Assembly (NCBI GenBank): GCA_032160545.1
Contig: JAVHVN010000003.1
Coordinates: forward strand, 1-8,348
Reading direction: 5' to 3'
Origin: DATGFB01 sp032160545
Lineage (GTDB): Bacteria; Actinomycetota; Actinomycetes; Mycobacteriales; Jatrophihabitantaceae
DNA length: 8,348 bases
The first letter of the stretch is position 1, and each line of letters begins with the position of its first letter. The notes below the pieces were generated by a model. It did not search any database, was not told the origin of the DNA, and saw nothing but the letters and a program-made list of their open reading frames with translations. Made by a program: the position numbers and the translations under genes. Shown here piece after piece: positions 1 through 6,295 of this stretch.

Positions 1-153
1 GGCAGTTCGGGTAGCGGTGGGTCCGCCTCCGGCGGCCTCGCGTGGACGGGTGCCTCGGTCCTGCTGCCCATGGTCGCCGGCCTGCTGGCCCTGAGCCTCG
101 GCGCGCTGCTGCTGATCGGCGGCCGCCGGCGCCGCCCCCAGGACGACCGCTAG
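1..153 (+). CDS. C-terminal end of an LAxTG-type wall-anchored surface protein (partial)
   Basis: Only the last 50 codons are present; the gene enters from the left edge in frame 1 and stops at TAG 151-153. The visible residues form a complete cell-wall sorting signal: a Gly/Ser-rich linker (residues 1-12), LAWTG at 13-17, a hydrophobic segment of about 24 residues (18-41), then RRRR at 42-45 and a short charged tail. LPxTG-like motif, membrane helix and positive tail is the classical sortase substrate layout. LAxTG is the variant known for class E sortases of high-GC actinobacteria. The inference is that the mature protein is cleaved between T16 and G17 and attached to peptidoglycan outside the cell. 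The function of the missing ectodomain cannot be told. A simple C-terminal membrane anchor is the alternative. The gene converges on the next gene, with a strong hairpin between them. Confidence 0.8.
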   Translation, partial: GSSGSGGSASGGLAWTGASVLLPMVAGLLALSLGALLLIGGRRRRPQDDR

Positions 154-172
154 CCCCCAGCGGTCATATCAG

Positions 173-216
173 GGCCCGGATCGGGCGTGGTCCGTCCACC
201 ACGCCCGGTCCGAGCC
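173..216. terminator. Long hairpin, probable bidirectional terminator
   Basis: Left arm 177-191 pairs with right arm 198-212 over 15 positions, all Watson-Crick except one G-U, around a 6-base loop (192-197). After one mismatch (176/213), three more pairs form (173-175 with 214-216). It lies in the 82-base gap between two converging genes, as expected for a shared terminator. No long T-run follows on either side, which is common in high-GC actinobacteria. No promoter or gene was seen elsewhere in this gap. Confidence 0.75.
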
Positions 217-235
217 TTGTCCGATCAGCACGTCC

Positions 236-1006
236 TCAACTCCAGCGAACGCGCACCTGCCGCCACTGCTCGGCGAGCGCCGCGTCGCCGAGGACGCTCA
301 CCTGCGCCGGGCGGTTCCACAGCCAGAGGTAGAGCTCTGACGACGTCGCGGTGACTGTGGCGCCCGGTGCCGCCTTGCCGCCATCCACCGGTTGCCGCTG
401 CGCAGCGTCGTCGGGGATCGGCTCGGCGAGTGTGCGCTCTCCGCCGAGCGTGACCAGCCAGTCGGGTCCGTCCAGGGCATGCAGGAACAGCGTGCCGGGC
501 GACTCGACGGCATTGCTCCTTCGGGCCGCGAAGCCCAGCAGCAGCTCGGCGATGCCGTCCTGCGCGAAGGGTGCGTCGAAGGGCGTCACCGTGCCTGCCG
601 CAGCCTGCGCGTCGGCCCGGTGGATCGCGGTCTCGTGTGCCTGCCGCCGCGCCCAGAAAGCCAGCGCCGACGGCGCGGGCAGGAAGGTCAAGCAGGTGAG
701 CTCAACCGGCGCGCTTCGAAGCGTCGCGACCAGCGCCGCGAGGCCCTCGGCGAACCAGTCGATCAGCTCGCCGTCACCAGGCCCCCGGCCCACCGCGCGC
801 CCCTCGGGGACGTCGCCGGACGTGGCACCGTCGCGGACGATCGCCGCGGCCCACCGATGCACTCCGCCCAGGTGAGTGACCAGGTCGCGCACCGTCCATC
901 GCAAGGACGGAACCGGCGCGTCCCAGCCGGCGGACGCGGCGGCGGACGCGAGCAGCGCTCCGTCGCGTTCGAGGTGCTCGAGGTGCTCGGAGATCTCCAC
1001 GCGCAC
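236..1006 (-). CDS. Maleylpyruvate isomerase family (MDMPI/DinB-like) mycothiol-dependent enzyme
   Basis: This 256-residue protein belongs to the actinobacterial family with an N-terminal DinB-like metal-binding four-helix domain (about residues 8-140) and a smaller C-terminal domain. WTVRDLVTHLGG (37-48) and QAHETAIHRADA (121-132) are the family landmarks. H45, E124 and H128 fit the three zinc ligands known in mycothiol-dependent maleylpyruvate isomerase. Most family members have no proven substrate; they are thought to use mycothiol for isomerisation, conjugation or detoxification in the cytoplasm, so the name gives the fold and not a proven reaction. The chosen start is GTG 1004-1006; a second GTG two codons on (998-1000) is an equally good candidate, and no clear Shine-Dalgarno sequence decides. 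It begins 16 bases after the ilvE stop on the same strand, so co-transcription with ilvE is likely. A hairpin lies beyond its 3' end. Confidence 0.8.
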   Translation of the reverse strand: MRVEISEHLEHLERDGALLASAAASAGWDAPVPSLRWTVRDLVTHLGGVHRWAAAIVRDGATSGDVPEGRAVGRGPGDGELIDWFAEGLAALVATLRSAPVELTCLTFLPAPSALAFWARRQAHETAIHRADAQAAAGTVTPFDAPFAQDGIAELLLGFAARRSNAVESPGTLFLHALDGPDWLVTLGGERTLAEPIPDDAAQRQPVDGGKAAPGATVTATSSELYLWLWNRPAQVSVLGDAALAEQWRQVRVRWS

Positions 1007-1022
1007 GATCAGAGCACAAGGC

Positions 1023-2111
1023 TCAGACCAGGCGGTGCATCCAGTCGTGCCGATCGGGCAGCGAGCCGGTCTGCAGGCCGAGCAGCTGTTCGCGCAACTG
1101 CATCGTCACCGGGCCGGGCGCACCGTCGCCGACCGTCCACGCGGCAGTGCGGCTCTTCACCGAACCGACCGGGGTGATCACGGCGGCCGTGCCACAGGCG
1201 AAGACCTCGGTGAGCGCGCCGGACGCGTTGCCCTCCTGCCACTCGTCGGTCGAGACCTTGCCTTCCTCGGCGGAGTAGCCGAGCTCCTCGGCGACATGCA
1301 GCAACGAGTCGCGGGTGACGCCGGGCAGCAGCGTGCCGGTGAGCGCCGGCGTGACGATGCGGGCGTTCGGCCCGGACCCGTACACGAAGTAGAGGTTCAT
1401 GCCGCCCATCTCTTCGACCCAGCGGTGCTCGATCGCGTCGAGCCACACCACCTGGTCGCAGCCCTGCTGGGCGGCATAGGCCTGTGCGACGAGCGAGGCG
1501 GCATAGTTGCCGGCGCACTTCGCCTCACCGGTGCCACCGGGAGCGGCCCGGGTGAAGTCGGTGGACAGCCACACCGACACCGGCTGCACACCGCGCGGGA
1601 AGTAGGCACCGGCGGGCGAGGCGATGAGCAGGTAGGTGTAGCTGTTGGCGGGACGAACGCCGAGGCCGACCTCGGTCGAGATCATGAAGGGCCGGAAGTA
1701 CAGCGACTGGGACGGGTCGTTCGGGACCCACGCCTGGTCGACCTCGGTCAGCGCGCGCAGCGATTCGACGAACAGCTCGTCCGGCATCTCCGGCATCGCG
1801 AGCCGGGCCGCCGACCGGCGAAAGCGCGCGGCGTTCGCCGTGGGACGGAACGTGGCGATCGACCCGTCGGGCTGGCGGTATGCCTTGAGCCCCTCGAAGA
1901 TCTCCTGCCCGTAGTGCAGCGCCATCGTCGCCGGGTCGAGGGCCAGCGGCCCGTAGGGCACCAGCCGTCCTGGGCCCCAGCCGCCCTGGGCTGTCCAGTC
2001 GATGCGGACCATGTGGTCGGTGAAGTACCGGCCGAAGCCCGGGTCGGCGAGGATCGCGGCCCGCTCGCCGTCCGGGCGCGGGTTCGGATTGCGGGTGACT
2101 TCGAACGCCAT
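1023..2111 (-). CDS. ilvE: Branched-chain amino acid aminotransferase
   Basis: This 362-residue protein is full length for bacterial class IV PLP aminotransferases of the IlvE type. The enzyme moves the amino group between glutamate and the 2-oxo acids of leucine, isoleucine and valine in the cytoplasm, the last step of their synthesis and the first of their breakdown. Evidence: YGQEIFEGLKAYR (67-79), FRPFMI (139-144), the cofactor lysine K198 in GTGEAKCAGNYAASL, the NLYFV strand, and FACGTAAVITPVG near the C-terminus, which belongs to the phosphate-binding site. The frame stays open upstream as far as 2585, but that stretch overlaps the TetR gene and has no family similarity, so the start is ATG 2109-2111, where the protein begins MAFEVTRNPNP. 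An AGGA box sits 9 bases before it, within a TAGGAT hexamer that could instead be a -10 box. The MDMPI-family gene follows 16 bases later. Confidence 0.95.
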   Translation of the reverse strand: MAFEVTRNPNPRPDGERAAILADPGFGRYFTDHMVRIDWTAQGGWGPGRLVPYGPLALDPATMALHYGQEIFEGLKAYRQPDGSIATFRPTANAARFRRSAARLAMPEMPDELFVESLRALTEVDQAWVPNDPSQSLYFRPFMISTEVGLGVRPANSYTYLLIASPAGAYFPRGVQPVSVWLSTDFTRAAPGGTGEAKCAGNYAASLVAQAYAAQQGCDQVVWLDAIEHRWVEEMGGMNLYFVYGSGPNARIVTPALTGTLLPGVTRDSLLHVAEELGYSAEEGKVSTDEWQEGNASGALTEVFACGTAAVITPVGSVKSRTAAWTVGDGAPGPVTMQLREQLLGLQTGSLPDRHDWMHRLV

Positions 2112-2119
2112 AGTTGGAC

Positions 2120-2125
2120 ATCCTA
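2120..2125 (-). promoter_or_regulatory. TAGGAT box before ilvE (-10 or Shine-Dalgarno)
   Basis: On the minus strand TAGGAT lies 8 bases before the ilvE ATG. It fits the actinobacterial -10 pattern TANNNT, which would give a leaderless or near-leaderless transcript, but its AGGA is also an acceptable ribosome binding site. I see no good -35 hexamer 17-18 bases upstream, so the Shine-Dalgarno reading is at least as likely. Confidence 0.35.
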
Positions 2126-2193
2126 GTTCTTGGCGCCGGCCCGGACCCAGCCAATTCGCGTGCAGCGGACGCAACGAGGCATCGCCGGCGGGT

Positions 2194-2838
2194 TCAGCGT
2201 GCCGAGATGGCCGAGTCCGCCGCGAGGACCGACATGAGTGTGCCGACGTCCTCGTCGGTGCTCGCCAGGACGACCGCGGGTAGCGACTTCGCGAGCAAGT
2301 CCTGCAGTTCGTCCCGGTCGAACGGGCGGTGGTCGATCCAGCGGATGACGCATTCCTCGACGAAGGCCACCCAGCCGTGCACCGCGAGTTCGGCCCGCGG
2401 AGACATCCGCAGCCCCGTCTCGGCCACGACATCGACCACGCGGCGCGCCAGCGTCGCCCGCGTCTCGTCGAAGATCGCGCGCATCTCCGCGACACCGCTC
2501 GCGGCACCGCGCACCAGCGATTTGTAGTTGTCGGGGTTGTCCTCGACGTAGTCGATGAACGCATGCAGTGAGCCGTGCAGCGCATCCAGCGGCGCCTTGC
2601 GCTCGTCCGGCGTGGTGCGGGCGATGAGCTCCTGCGCCGCAGCCCGGGCGACCTCGAGGTGGAACTCCTGCTTGGATGAGAAGTAGTGGAACAGCAGCCC
2701 GCGCGAGATGCCCGCCTGCTGCGCGATGTCCTCGACCGAGAGCTCGTCGAGCGTGCGGGTGGCCAGCATCTCGACGCCCAGCTCGATCAGCTGCGCGCGC
2801 CGGGCCTCGGGGCTCAGCCGCACCCGCTTCTCGGTCAT
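2194..2838 (-). CDS. TetR/AcrR family transcriptional regulator
   Basis: This 214-residue protein has the usual length and layout of TetR repressors. The N-terminal DNA-binding domain spans about residues 10-58; the helix-turn-helix lies in LSVEDIAQQAGISRGLLFHYF (33-53), followed by SSKQEF. The remaining helical part is the ligand-binding and dimerisation domain; its ligand cannot be predicted from sequence. The gene is divergent from the monooxygenase operon, with 77 bases between the two ATG codons and a pair of dyad sequences in that gap. The inference is that it represses the operon and probably itself, and lets go when a substrate or acyl product binds. The layout is like ethR/ethA of mycobacteria, but the sequence does not look like EthR. 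The start is ATG 2836-2838. ilvE follows 82 bases downstream on the same strand, so read-through is possible. Confidence 0.93.
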   Translation of the reverse strand: MTEKRVRLSPEARRAQLIELGVEMLATRTLDELSVEDIAQQAGISRGLLFHYFSSKQEFHLEVARAAAQELIARTTPDERKAPLDALHGSLHAFIDYVEDNPDNYKSLVRGAASGVAEMRAIFDETRATLARRVVDVVAETGLRMSPRAELAVHGWVAFVEECVIRWIDHRPFDRDELQDLLAKSLPAVVLASTDEDVGTLMSVLAADSAISAR

Positions 2839-2845
2839 GAGCCCG

Positions 2846-2851
2846 ATCCTA
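2846..2851 (-). promoter_or_regulatory. Probable -10 box of the tetR gene
   Basis: On the minus strand TAGGAT ends 7 bases before the tetR ATG (2836-2838). This fits TANNNT with transcription starting at or next to the A of ATG, so a leaderless message. The candidate -35 hexamer at the right distance (TAGTTG, 2869-2874 on the plus strand) is poor. The AGGA inside the box could instead serve as a ribosome binding site with 8-base spacing. Confidence 0.45.
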
Positions 2852-2853
2852 CG

Positions 2854-2894
2854 CTACTGAACGCTGCTCAACTATCTATTGACTGTAATTCAAC
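2854..2894. promoter_or_regulatory. Tandem dyad repeats, likely TetR operator pair
   Basis: Two 19-base segments, 2854-2872 and 2876-2894, match at 12 of 19 positions (shared CTA-TGA-TCAAC frame) and start exactly 22 bases apart. Each holds a dyad: copy 2 is a perfect TTGA-N7-TCAA (2879-2893) and copy 1 is CTGA-N7-TCAA (2857-2871). The half-sites TGA, TCA, TGA, TCA are centred at 2859, 2869, 2881 and 2891, about one helical turn apart. Copy 2 covers the -35 hexamer of the monooxygenase promoter, so a bound regulator would block it. That the neighbouring TetR protein is what binds here is inferred from position. Confidence 0.6.
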
Positions 2895-2908
2895 GTGGTG
2901 CCTAGGGT
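2879..2908 (+). promoter_or_regulatory. Promoter of the monooxygenase operon
   Basis: The -35 hexamer TTGACT (2879-2884) is followed after 18 bases by the -10 box TAGGGT (2903-2908). The -10 box ends 7 bases before ATG 2916, so transcription could start at the ATG itself. The -35 hexamer lies inside the second dyad. The stretch AGGGTGG (2904-2910) could also be read as a ribosome binding site 5 bases before the ATG, so the two readings compete for the same bases. Confidence 0.6.
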
Positions 2909-2915
2909 GGACAGC

Positions 2916-4484
2916 ATGACTCGGACACTCCCGCGGCACGGCGCGCACACCCCGAATCCCGACCGGGCCGAGACCCGCCACGTCGGCGTCCTGATCTGCG
3001 GCAGCGGGTTCGCCGGTCTCGGCCTCGCCATCCGCCTCGCCCAGCGCGGCCGCAGCGACTATCTCGTCGTCGAACGCGGCAGCGAGGTCGGCGGCACGTG
3101 GCGCGACAACACCTACCCGGGCGCGGCGTGCGACGTCCCGTCCCACCTGTACTCCTACTCGTTCGAGCTCAATCCGCACTGGTCGCGCTCGTTCTCGCCG
3201 CAGTCCGAGATCCAGGACTACCTGCGTGCGACCGCTCGCAAGTACGGCGTGCTCGATCACTGCCTGTTCGACACCGCGATGACCTGCGCGCAGTGGGACG
3301 CTCGCGCCGGGGTGTGGCGCGTCGAGACGACCGCCGGCAGGTTCACTGCCGACGTCTTCGTCCCCGCCGTGGGGTCGCTGGCCGAGCCCGCTCTGCCCGA
3401 CATCCCAGGCATCGACACGTTCGCGGGCGAGATCTTCCACTCCGCCCGCTGGAACCACGACGCCGACCTCGCGGGCAAGCGGGTCGCGGTCATCGGGACC
3501 GGTGCCTCGGCGATCCAGATCGTGCCGGCCATTGCCGATCGGGTCGGTCATCTCGACGTCTACCAGCGCACCGCGCCGTGGATCATGCCGCGGCACGACC
3601 GCGACTACCCGCGCGCCGAGAGGCTGATCTACAAGTACGTCCCGGGTGCTCAGCGCCTCGCGCGCGAAGCAATCTACTGGGGCCGCGAATCGTTCGTTCT
3701 CGGCTTCGCGTTCCAGCCCACGATCCTGCTCGCCGCCCAGCGCATGGCGACGAAGCACATCGCCAAGCAGATCTCCGACCCGCAGCTGCGCGCGCGGGTC
3801 ACTCCGGACTGGCAGATCGGCTGCAAGCGCATCCTGATCTCCAACGACTGGTATCCGACCCTGCAGCAGGAGCACGTCGACCTCGTGACCGACGGCATCG
3901 CCGAGGTGCGGCCGAACGCGATCGTCACGCGCGACGGAACGGTGCGCGAGGTCGATGCGATCGTGGTCGCCACGGGATTCCACGTCACCGACTCGCCGAC
4001 GTACGAGCTGATCCACGACGCCGCGGGCCGCTCGCTCGCGAGCCTCTGGAGCGAGCGCGGCATGCAGGCCTACAAGGGCGCGACGGTGTCGGGCTTCCCG
4101 AACATGATGTTCGTGATCGGGCCGAACACCGGCCTCGGCCACAGCTCGATGGTCTACATGGCCGAGTCGCACATCAACTACGTCCTCAGCGCGTTGGACG
4201 AGATGCGCCGCCACGGCATCGCGACGTTCGACGTCCGGGACGAGGCCCTGCGCGAGTACAACGCCGGGCTGCAGAGCCGCATGAAGCAGACCATCTGGAC
4301 GAAGGGCGGCTGCGCGAGCTGGTACCTGGACGCGCACGGCAACAACACGACGTTGTGGCCCAGCTTCACGTTCACGTTCCGGGCGATGACGCGCAGGTTC
4401 GACCTCGCCGCCTACCGCACGACGGCGAAGGCCGACCGTGCCGACCGTCCCCTCGAGACCGTTGCCGAAGGAGTCCCCGCATGA
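2916..4484 (+). CDS. Type I Baeyer-Villiger flavin monooxygenase (MymA/EthA-like class)
   Basis: This 522-residue cytoplasmic FAD- and NADPH-dependent enzyme uses oxygen to convert ketones to esters or lactones. It has the FAD Rossmann motif GSGFAG (29-34), GGTWRDNTYPGAACD (59-73), the type I fingerprint FAGEIFHSARW (169-179, matching FxGxxxHxxxW exactly), the NADPH Rossmann motif GTGASA (194-199) and a later VVATGF. Length and motifs are complete. The start ATG 2916 was preferred over GTG 2895 because the promoter -10 box lies between them and the first motif sits at a normal distance. It is the first gene of an operon: its stop overlaps the dehydrogenase start (ATGA). The set monooxygenase, dehydrogenase and esterase resembles the beginning of the mycobacterial mymA operon, and also ketone-degradation clusters. 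The substrate is unknown; long-chain or cyclic ketones are possible. Divergent TetR control is likely. Confidence 0.93.
   Translation: MTRTLPRHGAHTPNPDRAETRHVGVLICGSGFAGLGLAIRLAQRGRSDYLVVERGSEVGGTWRDNTYPGAACDVPSHLYSYSFELNPHWSRSFSPQSEIQDYLRATARKYGVLDHCLFDTAMTCAQWDARAGVWRVETTAGRFTADVFVPAVGSLAEPALPDIPGIDTFAGEIFHSARWNHDADLAGKRVAVIGTGASAIQIVPAIADRVGHLDVYQRTAPWIMPRHDRDYPRAERLIYKYVPGAQRLAREAIYWGRESFVLGFAFQPTILLAAQRMATKHIAKQISDPQLRARVTPDWQIGCKRILISNDWYPTLQQEHVDLVTDGIAEVRPNAIVTRDGTVREVDAIVVATGFHVTDSPTYELIHDAAGRSLASLWSERGMQAYKGATVSGFPNMMFVIGPNTGLGHSSMVYMAESHINYVLSALDEMRRHGIATFDVRDEALREYNAGLQSRMKQTIWTKGGCASWYLDAHGNNTTLWPSFTFTFRAMTRRFDLAAYRTTAKADRADRPLETVAEGVPA
4467..4473 (+). promoter_or_regulatory. Strong ribosome binding site of the dehydrogenase gene
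   Basis: GAAGGAG lies 7 bases before ATG 4481, inside the end of the monooxygenase gene. It fixes the dehydrogenase start and, with the 4-base stop/start overlap, points to coupled translation. Confidence 0.85.
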
Positions 4485-5359
4485 CGAGCGTCAAGGGCAA
4501 GGTCGCGGTGGTGACGGGGGCCGCGTCGGGGATCGGACGGGCACTCGCGTGCGAGCTGGCGCGCCGGGGCGCGTCCGTCGCCATCAGCGACGTGGACGAA
4601 CTCGGGCTCGCCGAGACGGCAAGGCAGGTGCGGGTGATCGGCGCGCGGGTGCACGAGCAATGCCTCGACGTCACCGACCGCGGGGCCGTCCTGGCGTACG
4701 CCGACCGCGTTGCCGCCGAGTTCGGCCGGGTCAACCTGATCTTCAACAACGCGGGGATCGCGTTCACCGGCGACATCGCCGACATGTCGTTCGAGCAGAT
4801 CGAGCGGGTCGTCGACGTCGACTTCTGGGGCGTGGTTAACGGCACCAAGGCGTTCCTGCCGCACCTCATCGCATCCGGCGAGGGGCACGTCGTCAACGTC
4901 TCCAGCCTGTTCGGCATCCTTTCCGTCCCCGGCCAGGGCGCGTACAACGCCGCGAAGTTCGCGGTGCGCGGTTTCACCGAGGCATTGCGCCAGGAGATGA
5001 TCGCGGCCGGTCACCCGGTGAACGTCACGTGCGTGCACCCCGGCGGCATCAAGACCGCGATCGCGCGCAACGCCGGCGCGGTCGCGGGCCACGACCAGGC
5101 CGCCCTCGCTGCCTTCTTCGACAGCAAGCTCGCCAAGACCTCGCCGGACGCAGCGGCGAGGTCGATCCTGCGGTCGGTCTCGGTGAACGCACCGCGCGCC
5201 CTGGTCGGCTTCGACGCGAAGCTCCTCGACATCCTCGTGCGACTGGTCGGAGCGCGCTACCAGCGGCTCCTCGCGATCGGCGCCAGGAAGGCGCAGCCGC
5301 GTCCGACCGGCCTCGCCGGCACCGCCGTGGTGCGCCCGGAAGAGCAGGTGTCGGCCTGA
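4481..5359 (+). CDS. Short-chain dehydrogenase/reductase (SDR, SadH-like)
   Basis: This 292-residue classical SDR interconverts an alcohol and a carbonyl using a nicotinamide cofactor in the cytoplasm. Motifs: TGAASGIG (12-19) for cofactor binding, NNAG (89-92), the catalytic serine S142 in NVSSLFG, YNAAK (Y155, K159) and HPGGIKT (186-192). Asp37 at the end of the second strand (AISDVD) favours NAD(H) over NADP(H). The C-terminus runs about 40 residues beyond a minimal SDR of about 250 residues, ending in a basic and Pro-rich tail. The start ATG overlaps the monooxygenase stop by 4 bases and has a strong ribosome site. The stop overlaps the next start in TGATG. In context it probably oxidises a secondary alcohol to the ketone used by the monooxygenase, or handles the alcohol released by the hydrolase. 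SadH (Rv3085) of the mymA operon is the nearest named relative I can suggest; orthology is not proven. Confidence 0.9.
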   Translation: MTSVKGKVAVVTGAASGIGRALACELARRGASVAISDVDELGLAETARQVRVIGARVHEQCLDVTDRGAVLAYADRVAAEFGRVNLIFNNAGIAFTGDIADMSFEQIERVVDVDFWGVVNGTKAFLPHLIASGEGHVVNVSSLFGILSVPGQGAYNAAKFAVRGFTEALRQEMIAAGHPVNVTCVHPGGIKTAIARNAGAVAGHDQAALAAFFDSKLAKTSPDAAARSILRSVSVNAPRALVGFDAKLLDILVRLVGARYQRLLAIGARKAQPRPTGLAGTAVVRPEEQVSA

Positions 5360-6270
5360 TGCACCTGCCCAGGGCGCTGGTCATCTCGGTCGCGACGCCG
5401 TTCTACCGGATCGGGCTGCATCACCGGGTGCCCGCACGCATCGGCCGCCGCATCATGGACTCCTCGGGCGGCGTGCAACTGGTGCCCCGCGGAACGGTCG
5501 TCCGCCACGTCGAGCTCGCCGGCCGCCACGCCGAGCGGGTCACCGTGGGTGCCACCGAACGTCCACGCGCGATCCTTTACCTGCACGGCGGTGGCTACAC
5601 CGTCGGCTCGGCGCGCCTGTACCGCGCGCTGGCAGCGAACCTCGCCCGCGACTCCGGCGCCGTCGTCTACAACCTCGACTACCGGCTGGCGCCCGAGCAT
5701 CCCTACCCGGCGGCTCTCGACGACGCGGTCGCGGCATTCCGCGCGCTGGTGGACGACCACGGGTTCGCGCCGGCGCGTATCGGGCTCGCGGGCGATTCGG
5801 CAGGCGGCGGGCTCGCCGTGGCCACGGCCCGGCGACTGGTCGACGCAGGGTTGCCTCCGGCGGCGCTCGGGCTGCTCTCGCCGTGGACCGACCCCTCGAA
5901 CGAGGCACACGACATCAGCCGCGACCGCGTCACCAACCTCAAATGGGGACGGATCAGCGCGGCCTCCTACCGCGGCAGCGCCGACCCGCGCGATCCCGGC
6001 TACGCACCGATGCACGGCAACCTCGCCGGCTTGCCACCGATGCTCATCCACCTCGCGAGCGGCGAGATGTTGCGACCGGAGATCCTGCGCTTCGCCGCTC
6101 TCGCGCGGCAGGCGGATGTCGACGTCGAGGTCGTCGAGCACCCGACATGGTGGCACAGCTTCCACGTGCTGGCCGGCACGCTGCGCGAGGCCACCGAGGC
6201 CGTCCGCGACCTCGGCACCTTCCTGCGGGCTCACCTCGATGCCTCCCGTTCGGTGAGCAGGCCCGCGTAG
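5359..6270 (+). CDS. HSL-family alpha/beta-hydrolase, esterase (LipR-like)
   Basis: This 303-residue esterase of the hormone-sensitive-lipase family (alpha/beta-hydrolase fold 3) hydrolyses carboxylic esters. Motifs: the oxyanion-hole HGGG (76-79), YRLAPEHPYPAALDD (108-122), the nucleophile S147 in GDSAGG (145-150) and the probable catalytic H266 in HPTWWHSF. Where relatives usually carry the catalytic aspartate (a GSDE-type motif before a leucine), this protein reads ASGEML (233-238), so the acid may be E236. No signal peptide with a cleavage site is clear, although the N-terminus has a short hydrophobic stretch. The start ATG 5359 overlaps the dehydrogenase stop by one base (TGATG), with only a weak AGG 10 bases upstream, so translation is probably coupled. 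The frame is open further upstream but lies within the dehydrogenase gene. It probably splits the ester made by the monooxygenase. It is the last gene of the operon. Confidence 0.9.
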   Translation: MHLPRALVISVATPFYRIGLHHRVPARIGRRIMDSSGGVQLVPRGTVVRHVELAGRHAERVTVGATERPRAILYLHGGGYTVGSARLYRALAANLARDSGAVVYNLDYRLAPEHPYPAALDDAVAAFRALVDDHGFAPARIGLAGDSAGGGLAVATARRLVDAGLPPAALGLLSPWTDPSNEAHDISRDRVTNLKWGRISAASYRGSADPRDPGYAPMHGNLAGLPPMLIHLASGEMLRPEILRFAALARQADVDVEVVEHPTWWHSFHVLAGTLREATEAVRDLGTFLRAHLDASRSVSRPA

Positions 6271-6276
6271 GTCGCC

Positions 6277-6290
6277 GCCCGGTGCCGGGC
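6277..6290. terminator. Short GC hairpin between convergent genes
   Basis: GCCCGG-TG-CCGGGC is a perfect inverted repeat in the 25-base gap between the hydrolase stop and the hydratase stop. The loop is only 2 bases (4 if the last pair opens) and there is no T-run, so termination here is plausible but weak. Nothing else is seen in the gap. Confidence 0.35.
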
Positions 6291-6295
6291 CGCAC

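Noticed and set aside
971..988. Tandem 9-base repeat (gaggtgctc twice)
   Set aside because: It encodes the repeated HLE-HLE residues in the first helix of the MDMPI-family protein; two copies in coding sequence are not a notable repeat.
392..2126. Two long plus-strand open frames (392-1177 and 876-2126) opposite the MDMPI and ilvE genes
   Set aside because: Arg/Gly/Ala-rich shadow translations without domains; the minus-strand proteins have clear family motifs and full lengths.
2112..2585. N-terminal extension of ilvE to a 520-residue protein
   Set aside because: It overlaps the TetR gene in another frame and is low-complexity Arg/Ser/Thr; IlvE proteins begin near MAFEVTRNPNP.
2895..2915. 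GTG start 21 bases upstream for the monooxygenase
   Set aside because: The seven extra codons cover the -10 box TAGGGT, and ATG 2916 has a better start context.
2868..4337. 489-codon open frame on the minus strand opposite the monooxygenase gene
   Set aside because: It is rich in Arg, Ala, Val and Asp with no family motif, as is usual for frames opposite a high-GC gene; the plus strand encodes a motif-complete monooxygenase.
3098..4480. Open frame upstream of the dehydrogenase start that would make a 753-residue fusion
   Set aside because: The extra part is Arg-rich and lies out of frame within the monooxygenase gene; the ATG at 4481 has a strong ribosome site and the family N-terminus.
5257..6234. 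325-codon minus-strand frame opposite the esterase
   Set aside because: A shadow of the esterase gene with no motif; the esterase motifs HGGG and GDSAGG are on the plus strand.
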